From the NCBI GenBank assembly GCA_009767595.1, contig VSDK01026435.1:10762-74761 (forward strand): 64,000 nt of DNA. Direction: 5' to 3'. Shown piece by piece: positions 52,825 to 63,710 of the stretch (within the stretch, counting starts at the first letter, position 1; each line of letters opens with the position of its first letter). The notes under the pieces were generated by a model, which searched no databases, was not told the DNA's origin, and saw only the letters and a list, made by a program, of their open reading frames with translations. The stretch comes from Symbiodinium kawagutii. Taxonomy: Eukaryota; Sar; Dinophyceae; Suessiales; Symbiodiniaceae. The position numbers and the translations under genes were made by a program.

Positions 52825-52939
52825 ACTCACACTGCTTCTGTGGCCTTTGTCTTGTGTGGTGAGCATCGTTTTGAGCTTCTGGATTGGCTTGAAATAGTTC
52901 CTCAGCTGAATTAGCTGGACTAGCGCGAGGGAAGGGTTT

Positions 52940-53190
52940 GCAACCGAACCAGTCCTACACTTCTGGCAGCAAAGAAACTTACGAAATCCAACAGCTGATC
53001 TTTGGAAACACTGCTAGTTACAAAAGACCAACACCACTGTCCTGTCCAAACACAACCAGCAAACTGCACAAATATCTGAAACCCAGGAGAAATGGCAGAA
53101 GCATGCCGAACCTCATTTCAATGGAGATGAGCCCCCGTTTTTGCTGCTTTGGTTCCCCCGCTACATATTGTCGTGCTTCCAACCCGTAAA
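52940..53190 (+). CDS. Weak open frame
   Basis: QSYTSGSKETYEIQQLIFGN then KLHKYLKPRRNGRSMPNLIS. Possibly an element fragment or exon; AT-rich and without clear borders. Confidence 0.2.
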
Positions 53191-53243
53191 GGTGCTGGAG
53201 GCATGACTATGACCTCCTAGCATCCTTGTCTCTCAACATGTAT

Positions 53244-53696
53244 CTAAGAGTCCTCCTGGTTAAGCTGCTGATTTTCTCTGCTTGCACAGGTACCATCGTC
53301 AACCTCTACGGGTACCCAAGCTGATGCGTTGTTAGTGAGGCTTCTTGATGACCAGCACCTGGGGCTCATTGGAAGCCTTGGTGGAGCCTGATCTGCCTGT
53401 TTTCTGGGCCTCGACTGGGCCTCTGACCTATCCTCTGCTACCGCCTTTTCGCGATCTCTGCGAAGGTATTCTTCACCTTGGCTCCGCGACTCGAGCTTCG
53501 ATTTTCGGCCATGATTCGTGCGAGGTTTCGTGCCATGATTCGTGCCATCATCGTTGGATTCGTTTCCAACGATGGATTTTGCATTATCATTTTTGGACGG
53601 ATTTAGTACTGATGATTTGCAATGCACATTCCCATCTTCAAGGATGATATTCCTAGTGGTTGCCATAGGGGACCAATCACAGCCAGGTCTCGACAT
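53244..53696 (-). CDS. 150-codon open frame, hydrophilic, unrecognised
   Basis: SIVGNESNDDGTNHGTKPRT then EEYLRRDREKAVAEDRSEAQ and onward. It could encode a disordered basic/acidic protein or be part of an old retroelement. Contains a direct repeat of GATTCGTGC(G/C)A on the plus strand. The plus strand has MYLRVLLVKLLIFSACTGTI, signal-like but short. Confidence 0.3.
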   Translation of the reverse strand: MSRPGCDWSPMATTRNIILEDGNVHCKSSVLNPSKNDNAKSIVGNESNDDGTNHGTKPRTNHGRKSKLESRSQGEEYLRRDREKAVAEDRSEAQSRPRKQADQAPPRLPMSPRCWSSRSLTNNASAWVPVEVDDGTCASRENQQLNQEDS

Positions 53697-53759
53697 GGGG
53701 ACTTCAGTCTTTATTTTGAGAACCCAGCAGGTTCTCTACTGGTTGTCTTGACCCCATCA

Positions 53760-55000
53760 CAAAAGCGTCCTATTGCAATCTTAGGTTGTTAAGGACGCCA
53801 TCTACCGCAGTCTTCTCACTGTACCTTGGACATAGCTATCCCAAAGATCAGGCTGCAGCAATGCTTGCGCTGGAGCTTGTGAGAAGCTAATTCAAACCGC
53901 GCAAGTTTGTGATGACAGATTGCAGCACAGCTATGAAACCAGAAGCAGTTCGTTGGCTCGTAGATGCATGTTGTATCAGGGACACACTTGCCAAAACCGC
54001 ATGATGCTCAGGGCTTTATGTTTGAGAATACCGCTCTACTTGGGGCACGTACACACACGCGCACACACACACACAAGAGTCACTTGAGTGCGAGTCAGCG
54101 GTTTACGTCAGTGCTTGAAACTCTGGTACCATGGTTTGTTGCCACAACCAGTTGGCTTTTCATGGTTGGCAATACTGGGAACCAACATCCTGGTGAATGA
54201 TGGTTATACAGCCACCCAGCTCTTCCTGAAAACTCACGCATGGTCAAGCGCCATGAGAGAAACTCACATTGCGAGACAGACCGAGCTGGTGAATGGTCAA
54301 TGAATCAATGATTCATCTGTGCCCAATCATCGATTGAGGAAGCACTCTCAAAGCAGTGTTAAGCAAATGCTTGATCATTGGGCTATTCTGAATTCTTCAG
54401 CAACTAATCAGTGGCCGATCAATGTTTGATTATCAGTGACCAATTCATTGGTGAATCTGATCTATGACTTATCAATGCTGAAGCAATGGCCAATCACTCA
54501 TAAACCACACTTCAAGCATTGATCAATCAGCAATGGTTGATCACTGATCAATCTACAGTGTCTACAGCCTCAAATTTGTCCGGACTGCACTACCGCCCCC
54601 AAGGACTGACATTTTAGGAGGGGAAACACCATTTGTCAAAGGAATAATGGGAGATCCACGTTAGTGAACTCATGAACTCTCCATGTTCATGTTTGATGGC
54701 ACAGGCTACTTGTAAAACTCGCGGTGGCATCAGCAGCTGGATCTACACCATGGCTATGGACATGTGCGACACCATGCTGGTTGTTGCTGGTTTCTCTCCC
54801 GTGTGATTCACCACAAACCATCAATATCATATGCTTGTACAAGTATTCTTGAACCATCGTCAACAACTATCACACCATCATGAACAATACTAACCCACCA
54901 AGCATCACTATCACCTGAAGAAGCAGCATCAACCATCACCACAGAGAGAATCTCCTTGGTTCTAATTAAGTTGGTTTATAACCCAAGTAAGTATACTTAC
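53760..55000. other. No supported gene
   Basis: (CA)n at 54,050-54,075; ATTGATCAAT/ATCAGTGACCA-type repeats at 54,380-54,560. Otherwise intron-like. Confidence 0.5.
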
Positions 55001-55006
55001 ATATAT

Positions 55007-55116
55007 GGGTGTCTCTCAAAATAGGGAACCCCCGAAAATGGTTGGTTTATTCATAACCAATGATTGATATGGGATGAGAATGAGAACTGGGGGCACCCCT
55101 ATGACTTGAGCAACCC
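55007..55116 (+). mobile_element. MITE-A, 110 bp
   Basis: GGGTGTCTCTCAAAATAGGG ... GGGGGCACCCCTATGACTTG then AGCAACCC; interior ATGGTTGGTTTATT. Confidence 0.75.
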
Positions 55117-55384
55117 TCATTATGATAATCTTCTAGCCATCATCTATCAACAACTATCATCCATATTTTGGTTGGCCAATAATGGTTAGCCGCCATTATC
55201 TAACTCTGGTCAATATGGTTAACCATTATGGTTCGATATCATTCACCATACTATAGACCAACCATCAATGCTCAATGATATCCACTGCAAGAAATGGTTT
55301 GTATGGTGATATCATCATCATTGGTCAATATTGGTTATCCTTTTTTCTTGGTTATTATCCACTATGATTAACCAAAAACCATAT

Positions 55385-55484
55385 GGTGGTTTCTCAAAAT
55401 AGGGGTACCCCCAAATCATCAATTAATAATCATTTTTAGTCATAAACCAACCATTTTTGGGTTCCCCTATTTTGAGAAACAACC
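55385..55484 (+). mobile_element. MITE-A, 100 bp, with ATAT on both sides
   Basis: GGTGGTTTCTCAAAATAGGG ... CCCCTATTTTGAGAAACAAC then C. Near-perfect 35-bp inverted ends, ATAT target duplication. The next exon begins 57 bp downstream. Confidence 0.9.
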
Positions 55485-55540
55485 ATATGTAAATTTGTCG
55501 AAAAAGCCACCCTACCACAACTGGTACCTGACTGACTCAG

Positions 55541-55679
55541 CACCGACCTGCTACCTGGCATTCAGCCGACCTGAGTCGCCTACGCAGCTTCTCTTCTGCA
55601 TCGCGCGAACGCGAACGCGAGGACTCTCGGGGCCTGTTGGATGGCCTGGGCCAACGGGGCAAGCGGTGTCTGGGCCATG
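55541..55679 (+). CDS. Internal exon, unrecognised, Arg/Ser/Glu-rich
   Basis: After TGACTCAG| the frame reads HRPATWHSADLSRLRSFSSA then SREREREDSRGLLDGLGQRG and KRCLGH and ends at CCATG|GTGAAG. The middle is SR/RE-repeat-like. Confidence 0.45.
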
Positions 55680-55689
55680 GTGAAGTGAT

Positions 55690-56870
55690 GGTTGATGGTT
55701 AGTGGTCTCATGATGGTTGAAGAATGGTTGAATACTGGTTAATGGCTCATTCTGGTTGAATAATGCTTTAATAATGGTTGAATAATGGTTGATTCATCGT
55801 GAGAAGTCATGGCTGATGGGTGATCAAAGGTTTATAGTCAACTGATGGTTCGTAGACATGGTCAGCGCTCATGGTCAATTCATGGCCAACAACTTCTCAT
55901 GATGGTAGTCAGTTCACCGGACAGATCCACCGGAAGATCAACATGAAAGACCAGTATGATCGACTGAATAATGGTAGATCCATACCCCCAGTGTCACCGT
56001 AGCTGGATGAGTTTGGATCTACCATTAAAAACAATATCAACTCGTATCATCCATGGGCATATTCTCAAAGTTCTGTCTGGGTAGGTTTATCAACTTGGCA
56101 TAACCTGCAGCTGTCGGTTGGTTCAGAAGCCATCTAAACCCTGGTTGTATCTGCCATCATAGTGGCCACATTTGCATGGTAGACCATACTTAGGTCCTCA
56201 GAACCCATTTCGTCATCCAAGTTTCCGTTTCCCCAGCGAGAGGTCTACCTATTCCGTAAAACACCATGGCTATCCAACTTACGTATACAGAAAACGTAAA
56301 CTGTGGATGTTACTGTTTTCTGGGAGTCATCCGGGACTTCTGATGGCTGCTATGGGGTATCCACCAATGATGGTAGGATTGAACCATTACTTTGGGCCAG
56401 TTTTTTGGGGGGCCACACCTAAAAGCTTGAGCCACTGTCATTGTCACTGCCTGGGAGAGCTTTTGGAATGGCAAAAATTGGTGTAGGATTCTCATGAAAC
56501 GATTCATAGATCTGAAAACATAAGGGAAGTAAGAATCATCAGTGATCATCAGTACTTCCTCCGCACGACACACAGGTGCTGGATGCTTGGAACTCAGATC
56601 TGAGTCCACCAAAGCCATGCAAAGTATTTCGAGATACGCCCAACCTACAGAGATTTCTATGATGGATTATAGGAAGCCATAAGTAAATGCTTCCCAGATT
56701 CATTGGATCAACCAGCGGTTTCCCATATGGATTGTAGCCATGGAACCATCCTACAAGAGGCCGAAACCAGCACCCATGGTAGCCCAAAGATGCGAATGTG
56801 CAAATTGCATAGGTTCTGAATCTACAAATTCATACATGTGGATCTATGGAAATTATGTTGTACGGTATAC
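55690..56870. other. Intron-like; no firm exon
   Basis: GGTTGAATAATGGTTGA-type repeats at 55,720-55,800. 56,170-56,490 is open on the plus strand but not convincingly coding. Confidence 0.45.
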
Positions 56871-56871
56871 A

Positions 56872-57045
56872 TGTATGTATATATATATATATATATCACG
56901 TATGTTACATCTTAATTGCATACAAACACATCATACATACAGTACACATATTATATTTACATATCATATATATATAATTATATATATTCATATCATATCA
57001 TATCGTATCGTATCATATCATATTATATTAGATTTACATATATGT
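56872..57045. repeat. (AT)n and (ATATC)n tract
   Basis: ATATATAT followed by CATATCGTATC units, directly before a MITE-A. Confidence 0.9.
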
Positions 57046-57053
57046 AATCATAT

Positions 57054-57153
57054 GGTGGTTTCTCAGAATAGGGAGCCCCAAAACTGGCTGGTTTATTACT
57101 ATTAATGACTACTAATGGATGATTTAGGGGTACCCCTATTTTGAGAAACCACC
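57054..57153 (+). mobile_element. MITE-A, 100 bp, with ATAT on both sides
   Basis: GGTGGTTTCTCAGAATAGGG ... ACCCCTATTTTGAGAAACCA then CC. ATAT flanks. The next exon begins 57 bp downstream, the same distance as for the 55,385 copy. Confidence 0.9.
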
Positions 57154-57209
57154 ATATGACTATCATATGTATATCATCGGAATTTTAATATAACCAAATT
57201 CCATCACAG

Positions 57210-57398
57210 CTTCTTCTCACCGAACATCGCCGAGTGGCTCTTCCTGCGGACGGACCAAGCCCAAGGGCAGCTCTTCCACCGACGCATCGTCCAGCTGCAC
57301 GTCCACCACGATGGACCGACCCATGTGACCTCGGCGCAGCTGGCGCTGACGGACTACCAGGGGATGCCCGGGAGACCAGGGAAGCGATGCCAGGACTG
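57210..57398 (+). CDS. Internal exon, unrecognised, clearly protein-like
   Basis: After CATCACAG| the frame reads FFSPNIAEWLFLRTDQAQGQ, LFHRRIVQLHVHHDGPTHVT then SAQLALTDYQGMPG, and reaches GACTG|GTGGTT. No Met until late, so ATG-based ORF calling misses it. Probably the same gene as 55,541 and perhaps 58,620-58,985. Confidence 0.55.
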
Positions 57399-57813
57399 GT
57401 GGTTGTGGTGGTTCGACTTTTCGGCAACTGATGACTTTTCCATGGCAAGATGAACAGCGGATCAGAAGTTCACCATACGAATGGCACCGCGTCAAGAGGG
57501 CGAAAGGCCCAAAGAAAGGCCTGTTAGGAGCTTAGGGTTTCATCAAGAGTATGACCCCCATCACCGGACAGTTGCAGCAACTCCTAGAACAACAGAAGTG
57601 GGAGGATTCTCAACGGTAGCTGTTTCCCAACCAAGGTTTTGGATCTCCACGGGGAAAGTGTAACAACTGATCTTTGGGCCTTTCTGGCACTTCCTTCGCC
57701 AACCAGTTCAACCAGCAACTGCTTCACAACTTTCCACGGTCAGGTGCCCACACAGCTACTTAGGACTTCTGCTCCACACCACTTCCTGGCAGGGCGGCAG
57801 GGCGAGGCTATGC

Positions 57814-58230
57814 NNNNNNNNNNNNNNNNNNNNNNNNNNNNNNNNNNNNNNNNNNNNNNNNNNNNNNNNNNNNNNNNNNNNNNNNNNNNNNNNNNNNNNN
57901 NNNNNNNNNNNNNNNNNNNNNNNNNNNNNNNNNNNNNNNNNNNNNNNNNNNNNNNNNNNNNNNNNNNNNNNNNNNNNNNNNNNNNNNNNNNNNNNNNNNN
58001 NNNNNNNNNNNNNNNNNNNNNNNNNNNNNNNNNNNNNNNNNNNNNNNNNNNNNNNNNNNNNNNNNNNNNNNNNNNNNNNNNNNNNNNNNNNNNNNNNNNN
58101 NNNNNNNNNNNNNNNNNNNNNNNNNNNNNNNNNNNNNNNNNNNNNNNNNNNNNNNNNNNNNNNNNNNNNNNNNNNNNNNNNNNNNNNNNNNNNNNNNNNN
58201 NNNNNNNNNNNNNNNNNNNNNNNNNNNNNN
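57814..58230. other. Assembly gap (N), 417 positions
   Basis: Run of N directly abutting a CAA array, so it probably represents an unresolved repeat. Residues translated across it have no meaning. Confidence 1.
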
Positions 58231-58480
<250 letters not shown>

Positions 58481-58619
58481 AAAAACAACCAGCAGTCTGT
58501 GGTTAATGCTTAGGAAGGCCTAGCAATGGCTCATGAGGCTTAATCATGGTTGATCATGGTGACTAATAGTGGTTAGCAAGCGGGAACCACAAGGACGACA
58601 AGGACAATCAAAACGACCA

Positions 58620-58716
58620 CAACAAACAACCACAAGCCGACCACGAAGCGGAAGAAGCGGCGAGGAATGTCTTCGTGGTCTGTTTGAGTTGCAATGATGG
58701 CGTACTGCAACTCGAA
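58620..58716 (+). CDS. Internal exon, unrecognised
   Basis: QPQADHEAEEAARNVFVVCL then SCNDGVLQLE, ending at CTCGAA|GTTGAA; the frame stays open to a stop at 58,769. The start is uncertain because the upstream is repeat-derived. Confidence 0.4.
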
Positions 58717-58842
58717 GTTGAATCCCTTCCCAGTATTGAAATCAAACCAATCCTAAAAAAACAGCTGTGGTAAAGCTGGCTTTTCCTGCGTACACTCTGA
58801 TCACACTGCTTGTTTCTTTTTCGGTCCAAAGTCCTTCTTCAG

Positions 58843-58985
58843 CGGATCTTCTCTGGGCATCCAGTTTTCGGGGTCACGACGCGGCAGAGCGCTGCCTGTC
58901 GAAGTTGCGGAAGCTGTACCAGCTCCAAGGCCATGTGACGCTTCAAACCTCGAAGCGCGAAGCCGTGGATCAGCTGCCAAGCTGA
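58843..58985 (+). CDS. 3'-terminal exon, unrecognised
   Basis: After CCTTCTTCAG| the frame reads DLLWASSFRGHDAAERCLSK then LRKLYQLQGHVTLQTSKREA and VDQLPS-stop. A GTG upstream (58,767) is not a likely start; the preceding stretch is pyrimidine-rich intron. Confidence 0.5.
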
Positions 58986-58989
58986 CAGC

Positions 58990-59530
58990 TGCGTGTGTAG
59001 AATGGACGGGGCGTTATGCGCTGGTGGAATGAGCTTGCAAGATAAGTTTTGATGCTTGGTTTATCCTTGCACTTAAGCTCTGGTTTGAGGGTTGTTTGAG
59101 GGGTCTTTGATGGTTGTATAACGTTCAATGGTTGTTTGATGGCTACGGTTAAAGGTTGTTTCATGGTCGTTTGCTGGTTGTTCGTTGTGAAAAAGCCCCA
59201 TGAATATAAACTTTGATTCTTTTATGGCTGATTGATGTTTATTGATGGCGGGCGTTGGCTTTACTATCGTACTTTATTGTGGTTAGATGGTGAGTACATA
59301 GTGGTTATATCTGCGGGAGTAGTGCTTACACACTTGCAAACTACCGTGGTTGCAAAGAATCCACCAGTGGATACACATGTATATTTATTTCCATACATGG
59401 TTCAATCTGTCCATTGAAACATATACACGCAAGGGCATATATACATACAGTATGTATGTAAATACTATCTACACATGAATAAATACATATGTTCTGTATA
59501 TATGATATATCATACAATCGTATATAATCA
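58990..59530. other. No gene seen
   Basis: GGTTGTTTGATGG-type repeats 59,090-59,190, then AT-rich. Confidence 0.5.
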
Positions 59531-59532
59531 AT

Positions 59533-59760
59533 CTAATACATGGACGCGTGTCTGTCTTCATAATTCAAATGTAAACCAGAATGCAGCAACCCAATCACCA
59601 TATCCAGCTGGCCCACAGCTATAGGTACTGCTGGATCAGCTCCGAAGAAGGGGCTTGGAATTCTACGAAACCTGTGGCCCTCATGTGGCATCATGGTGGC
59701 TATCATCTTCGCAGCCTTTCCAAGCAAGTTGAATGAGTTGGTAGCTCCAACAAACAAATA
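59533..59760 (-). CDS. Candidate terminal exon, unrecognised
   Basis: SFNLLGKAAKMIATMMPHEG then HRFRRIPSPFFGADPAVPIA and VGQLDMVIGLLHSGLHLNYE, stopping at 59,533. Open for about 76 codons with GC-rich middle; the acceptor is not clear. Confidence 0.35.
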   Translation of the reverse strand, partial: YLFVGATNSFNLLGKAAKMIATMMPHEGHRFRRIPSPFFGADPAVPIAVGQLDMVIGLLHSGLHLNYEDRHASMY

Positions 59761-59924
59761 GTAACCGCCAACCAAACGATCGCGAGCTGTTGTTCATTCA
59801 TGATCCACGTCATTCATCTTATAGTCTTATAGAGTTTCACAATGGCACCTTGCACTGACGCTAACAAAGCTAGCAACCAAATTTAGCCCAATGGTTCTCT
59901 GCCATCCTCAAACCCAGAGAGGTT

Positions 59925-60110
59925 CGGGAACCGAACCGAACCGGTGGAACCGAACCGGCTGAACCGAAACCGGGCTGAACCGGTCTAATCGGGGAACCGT
60001 GGGGAACCGAACCGTTCATGAACCGAACCGCCTCCAAACCCAAAAAGAATGATGGCAGAACCGGCTGAACCGAACCGGGCTGAACCGAATCAACTCAACC
60101 GAGCTTCGTT
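59925..60110. repeat. (AACCG) pentanucleotide-rich array
   Basis: GAACCGAACCG with GGCTGAACCG variants; returns at 60,640-60,775 on the other side of the hairpin array. Confidence 0.85.
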
Positions 60111-60230
60111 CTATCAATCTTGATAATCTTAGTTCTTGTACAGTTGTGGTTATTAATCGTAATCATAATTATGCGCTACTATGGGTCATGACTAAACCAT
60201 CAAACTCTCTCAAACTCCATCCCGTCTGAG

Positions 60231-60500
60231 TTTTTCTTTCCTTTTACTGTTTCTTTTCCTTTTGGCTGGATTTGCTTTTTCCAGCCCCTGGAAAAAGCAA
60301 ATCCAATCTCCTTTTCATTTTCCTTTCCTTTTACTGTTTCTTTTCCTTTTGGCTGGATTTGCTTTTTTCAGCCCCTGGAAAAAGCAAATCCAATCTCCTT
60401 TTCATTTTCCTTTCCTTTTACTGTTTCTCTTCCTTTTGGCTGGATTTGCTTTTTCCAGCCCCTGGAAAAAGCAAATCCAGTTTCCTTTTCATTTTCGTCT
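60231..60500. repeat. Hairpin array, 87-bp tandem unit, three copies
   Basis: Each unit has a palindrome, TGGATTTGCTTTTTCCA, a GCCCC loop and TGGAAAAAGCAAATCCA, then a pyrimidine tract (CTCCTTTTCATTTTCCTTTC). Hairpins start at 60,267, 60,354 and 60,441; a degraded fourth is near 60,560. A 17-bp stem is perfect in the first and third. The plus frame FPAPGKSKS repeats are artefacts. Confidence 0.9.
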
Positions 60501-60639
60501 CCTTTCCTTTTCCTTCCCTTTCCTTGTCCTTTCTTTTTGTACTTTTCTCCTCCTTTTGGCTGGATTGGACCCTTCAAAAAGCAAATCTACACAGACATGA
60601 CTATGAAACAAAGGTTCTCCCCACATCCATTCTGTCTGC

Positions 60640-60775
60640 CCCTGTGGAACCGAACCGAACCGATCTGCACAACGAACCGAAAGGAACCGAAACCGAATAT
60701 GAACCGAACCGTCCCCTATCAGTTTGCAAAAACCGAAACCGAACCGAACCGAACCGAACCCACACTGCAAACCCA
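60640..60775. repeat. (GAACC/CCGAA)n array, second block
   Basis: CCGAACCGAACC with interruptions. Together with 59,925-60,110 it brackets the hairpin array. Confidence 0.85.
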
Positions 60776-61139
60776 AATTGACAGCAGTTGAAGTCTGCTT
60801 GGTTCAGTGGCATGTCCCCTTCCATCTGGGTATCGCAGTAAGCACCACAGTTGTTTCGGCCTTGGAAGCACAATATCATAAGTATATATTAAACATCATG
60901 AAAGCAACATCCAAAAAATCGACACTGCAAATTCATGGCACTGCGTCTGCTTGTGCACTTCCGGTATCTTGAGGTACTCAACAATACAGTAACAACAACC
61001 ACAACGACTGCAACGGCAAGGACATGGTTCTGGCGCTCGGTTCCCAGACTCAAAGGAATCCTGGGAAGCACCGTATCATAGTACCTCAGCCCCAGGGGTT
61101 GGCAGCGGCAGTGCGTCTCCCGGCAAGGCATGGGGATGA

Positions 61140-61685
61140 CATGGCTGGGGGTTTTCGTGTCTGAAATGTCCCGGGAATGGTGTGTTGATGTGTAGAGTTT
61201 TTATATGCTGTCACATATTTTTAAATTGTATGTATATACTATAGAAATAAAAATACTCATATACCTGTCCAGTCTATGTACTATTGACAAGTATGTGAGA
61301 ATGTTATCACATATGTATATATCATATATAATGAATATACATGCAATATACATTTTCATATATGCACACATATCTGTATGTAATTGAAAATATATACGGC
61401 AAATATATAAACATCATTGTACATACCCCCCTGGAATTTATATGTGGCAGCGTCAAAATTACAATTATCAAGGTGTACTCACGGATTTTTTAGAACGTCC
61501 CCTATCGTTTTCCAAGTCTTGGAGTACTCCTTCAGGGTATCGTTTTAGGCAGTCCCCTACCGTTTTTCGTGTAAAATCGACAAAACACATCTCCATGTAA
61601 CGCTTAAGCTAGACGCAATTGGCCATAATTATGTCTCTGGCTCATATACACTCAATTTCTAAAGTTTCTACAGTATGAGTCAATG
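61140..61685. other. AT-rich, no gene seen
   Basis: TATATA-rich. 61,490-61,570 contains a direct repeat of the type GTCCCCTA(T/C)CGTTTT. Confidence 0.5.
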
Positions 61686-61690
61686 TTCAC

Positions 61691-61948
61691 CTTGTGACTA
61701 TCGCCCTCACTTGGAAGCCCAACTTTGAGCACAACCATGCGAGGGGAAAACACTTGTATCCCGCGAGTGGCGCATAGCCAAGCCTCGTAGCTTTGACCAA
61801 CCAGGAAGGGGGTCACATGGGATAACCACATGGGGTAACCACATGGGGCAACCAACAGTAGGGGGATGACCCACCATCCACCAACCCATGACACCACAAT
61901 CGATTCTCCACGAAGCATCAACCCAGGTCCAAGCTGCCACGAGGTTAT
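61691..61948 (-). CDS. Internal exon of 86 codons, unrecognised
   Basis: Between GGCAGCACAG| and CACAAG|GTGAAC, phase 0 both sides. Reads ITSWQLGPGLMLRGESIVVS, then VGQSYEAWLCATRGIQVFSP and RMVVLKVGLPSEGDSHK. The central part (CACATGGGGTAACCACATGG) has short repeats. Confidence 0.5.
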
Positions 61949-62432
61949 CTGTGCTGCCGAGACGCTTATCATCTGTCAGCAGTGTCTCAACCTGGAAGCC
62001 CGGCTGATCTCAAGCTGCCAGAGGTTCCACCCATGAAAATCCACGGGTGCACCCAGGATTTGACGATGGAACCACATGGAACGCAAATCTACAGTCAAAT
62101 CCCGATGAAAACCCTGAGTTTGCTTTTCGCAGCTTACCACTTTTCGAAAATGATTTGATGGACATGGCTGACATGCCTTGAAATTCGTTGTGATTTGCCA
62201 GCGCAGGACTATGTTAACCTGCAGCACAAGTTTGCCAACTCTAAGTCAGGTCACTGACTTCTACCCAACTGATACTATAGTGATATATGAAATATATCAT
62301 TTACCACTATTGACATAATTAGTAATATACCACTGCATATTGGTCAACATCCCCTATTATTAACCATTAACCAGCTATGATTAACCATTGGTTGGTTGGT
62401 TGGTCGGTTGGTTGGTTGGTTGCTCCTTGGAC

Positions 62433-62530
62433 CTCCCCAAGGCTTCAGAGATGACCCACCACTGGGCGTCAACGCCGCGCCAGAGGTCTCCAGCTGAGCC
62501 ACTGACCCATTCCCCCATGGGCATCGTTGC
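62433..62530 (-). CDS. Internal exon, unrecognised
   Basis: Between CACATGAG| and GGGAG|GTCCAAG the frame reads ATMPMGEWVSGSAGDLWRGV then DAQWWVISEALG. Trp-rich and protein-like. Another frame is open too. Confidence 0.4.
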
Positions 62531-62599
62531 CTCATGTGCCGAGCGGTGCAACGGCAGGTGTCTATGCCAATACGTGTCTATGCCAATTCATGTCTATGC

Positions 62600-63420
62600 G
62601 CACTAATGATTGGCATAGTTCATGAATTTGTTTATTGCCCATGGATTCAATAATCAAGAAATCAATCAAAAACCAATGGCATTAATGACAAATAATGATC
62701 ATGAATCCATACCCTTGTGTCATTAATTCCTTGTGGATTTCTGTAGTCGGGGGCTTCATTTTGTAACATTTCAAACTTGAGGACAACCTTTGGTGCTACA
62801 GGATGACGCACCTGCAATGAAACAGATGGCTCAAGACTGGAAATATATGATCAATTAGAGCAGGAACTACAAAATGACAATTATATAATATATTTCATGA
62901 AAAGTTACATGGCCCTAATCCACTCCAATTACAAAATGGCACTTGATGCCTCACGACCCTTCTGACATACTAAAATTAGTTTACTTCGAGTGATCCCCAC
63001 CATGGCATAACATAGTGAGGCACAGAGATACACTGTTGAAATGCATGTCAACCAGGCTCTTTTACCAACCCACATAACCAACTCACATAACCAACTCACA
63101 TAACCAACTCACATAACCAACTCATATACCAATCATTCTTGACTTCAGTGATACCAATTTTGTACTTCAAGGATTCGCACACCGCATCTGCAAAAATCTC
63201 AGCTTAGTCGCGACCGTTGGCGACCTGCCAGCTGAGCTTCCTTCGTGTTTGGTCCCTAACACCAGCGCCAAATCAGTACTAGAAAGGTACGAACAATATC
63301 ATTCAAAGAAGATCTCAAGCTTGATCTACAATGAGCAATGAATCAAGGTCAAGCACAAGTTGTACATGTAGTCCCAAAGCCGGTGCCCCTCATCTTGACG
63401 CATGTCCACCTTCAGCCACG
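62600..63420. other. No gene; 13-bp tandem repeat at 63,064-63,125
   Basis: ACCAACTCACATA repeated about five times; otherwise intron-like. Confidence 0.6.
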
Positions 63421-63422
63421 AC

Positions 63423-63522
63423 CAAGGGCCCCCATGGGTCCCCGGCCGAAGACTGCCCACTCAGCCTGCCATGATGTGGAGGTCTGCAATTCGCTGATGT
63501 CGTCTATGGTCGACAAGCAAAC
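63423..63522 (-). CDS. Internal exon, unrecognised
   Basis: CLSTIDDISELQTSTSWQAE then WAVFGRGPMGAL ends at CCTTG|GTCGTGG. The plus strand is also open but Pro/Arg-rich without borders. Confidence 0.4.
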
Positions 63523-63671
63523 TTAGAAAGTGGTCCCGCACGCACCAACAAACACGCCATGCCCATCCCTACTGTATACAGGTGTCCTAAAATTGCTGCT
63601 TCCTTGTGGTGGGGTTCCCACGAGTAATGATGGCTTTCGGTCAACCACCATGGCCATGAATGTACACATAC

Positions 63672-63710
63672 GGTGGAGTCTCAAAATATGGGTACCCTGA
63701 GAGAAACACC
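63672..63710 (+). mobile_element. MITE-A end-to-end deletion derivative, 39 bp
   Basis: GGTGGAGTCTCAAAATATGG then GTACCCTGAGAGAAACACC: the two terminal repeats abut with the interior gone. Confidence 0.6.

Noticed and set aside
56420..56435. Possible relict of the dinoflagellate spliced leader (AGCTTGAGCCACTG)
   Set aside because: Only the complement of GGCTCAAG matches; the rest of the leader is absent, so no support for a retroposed mRNA.
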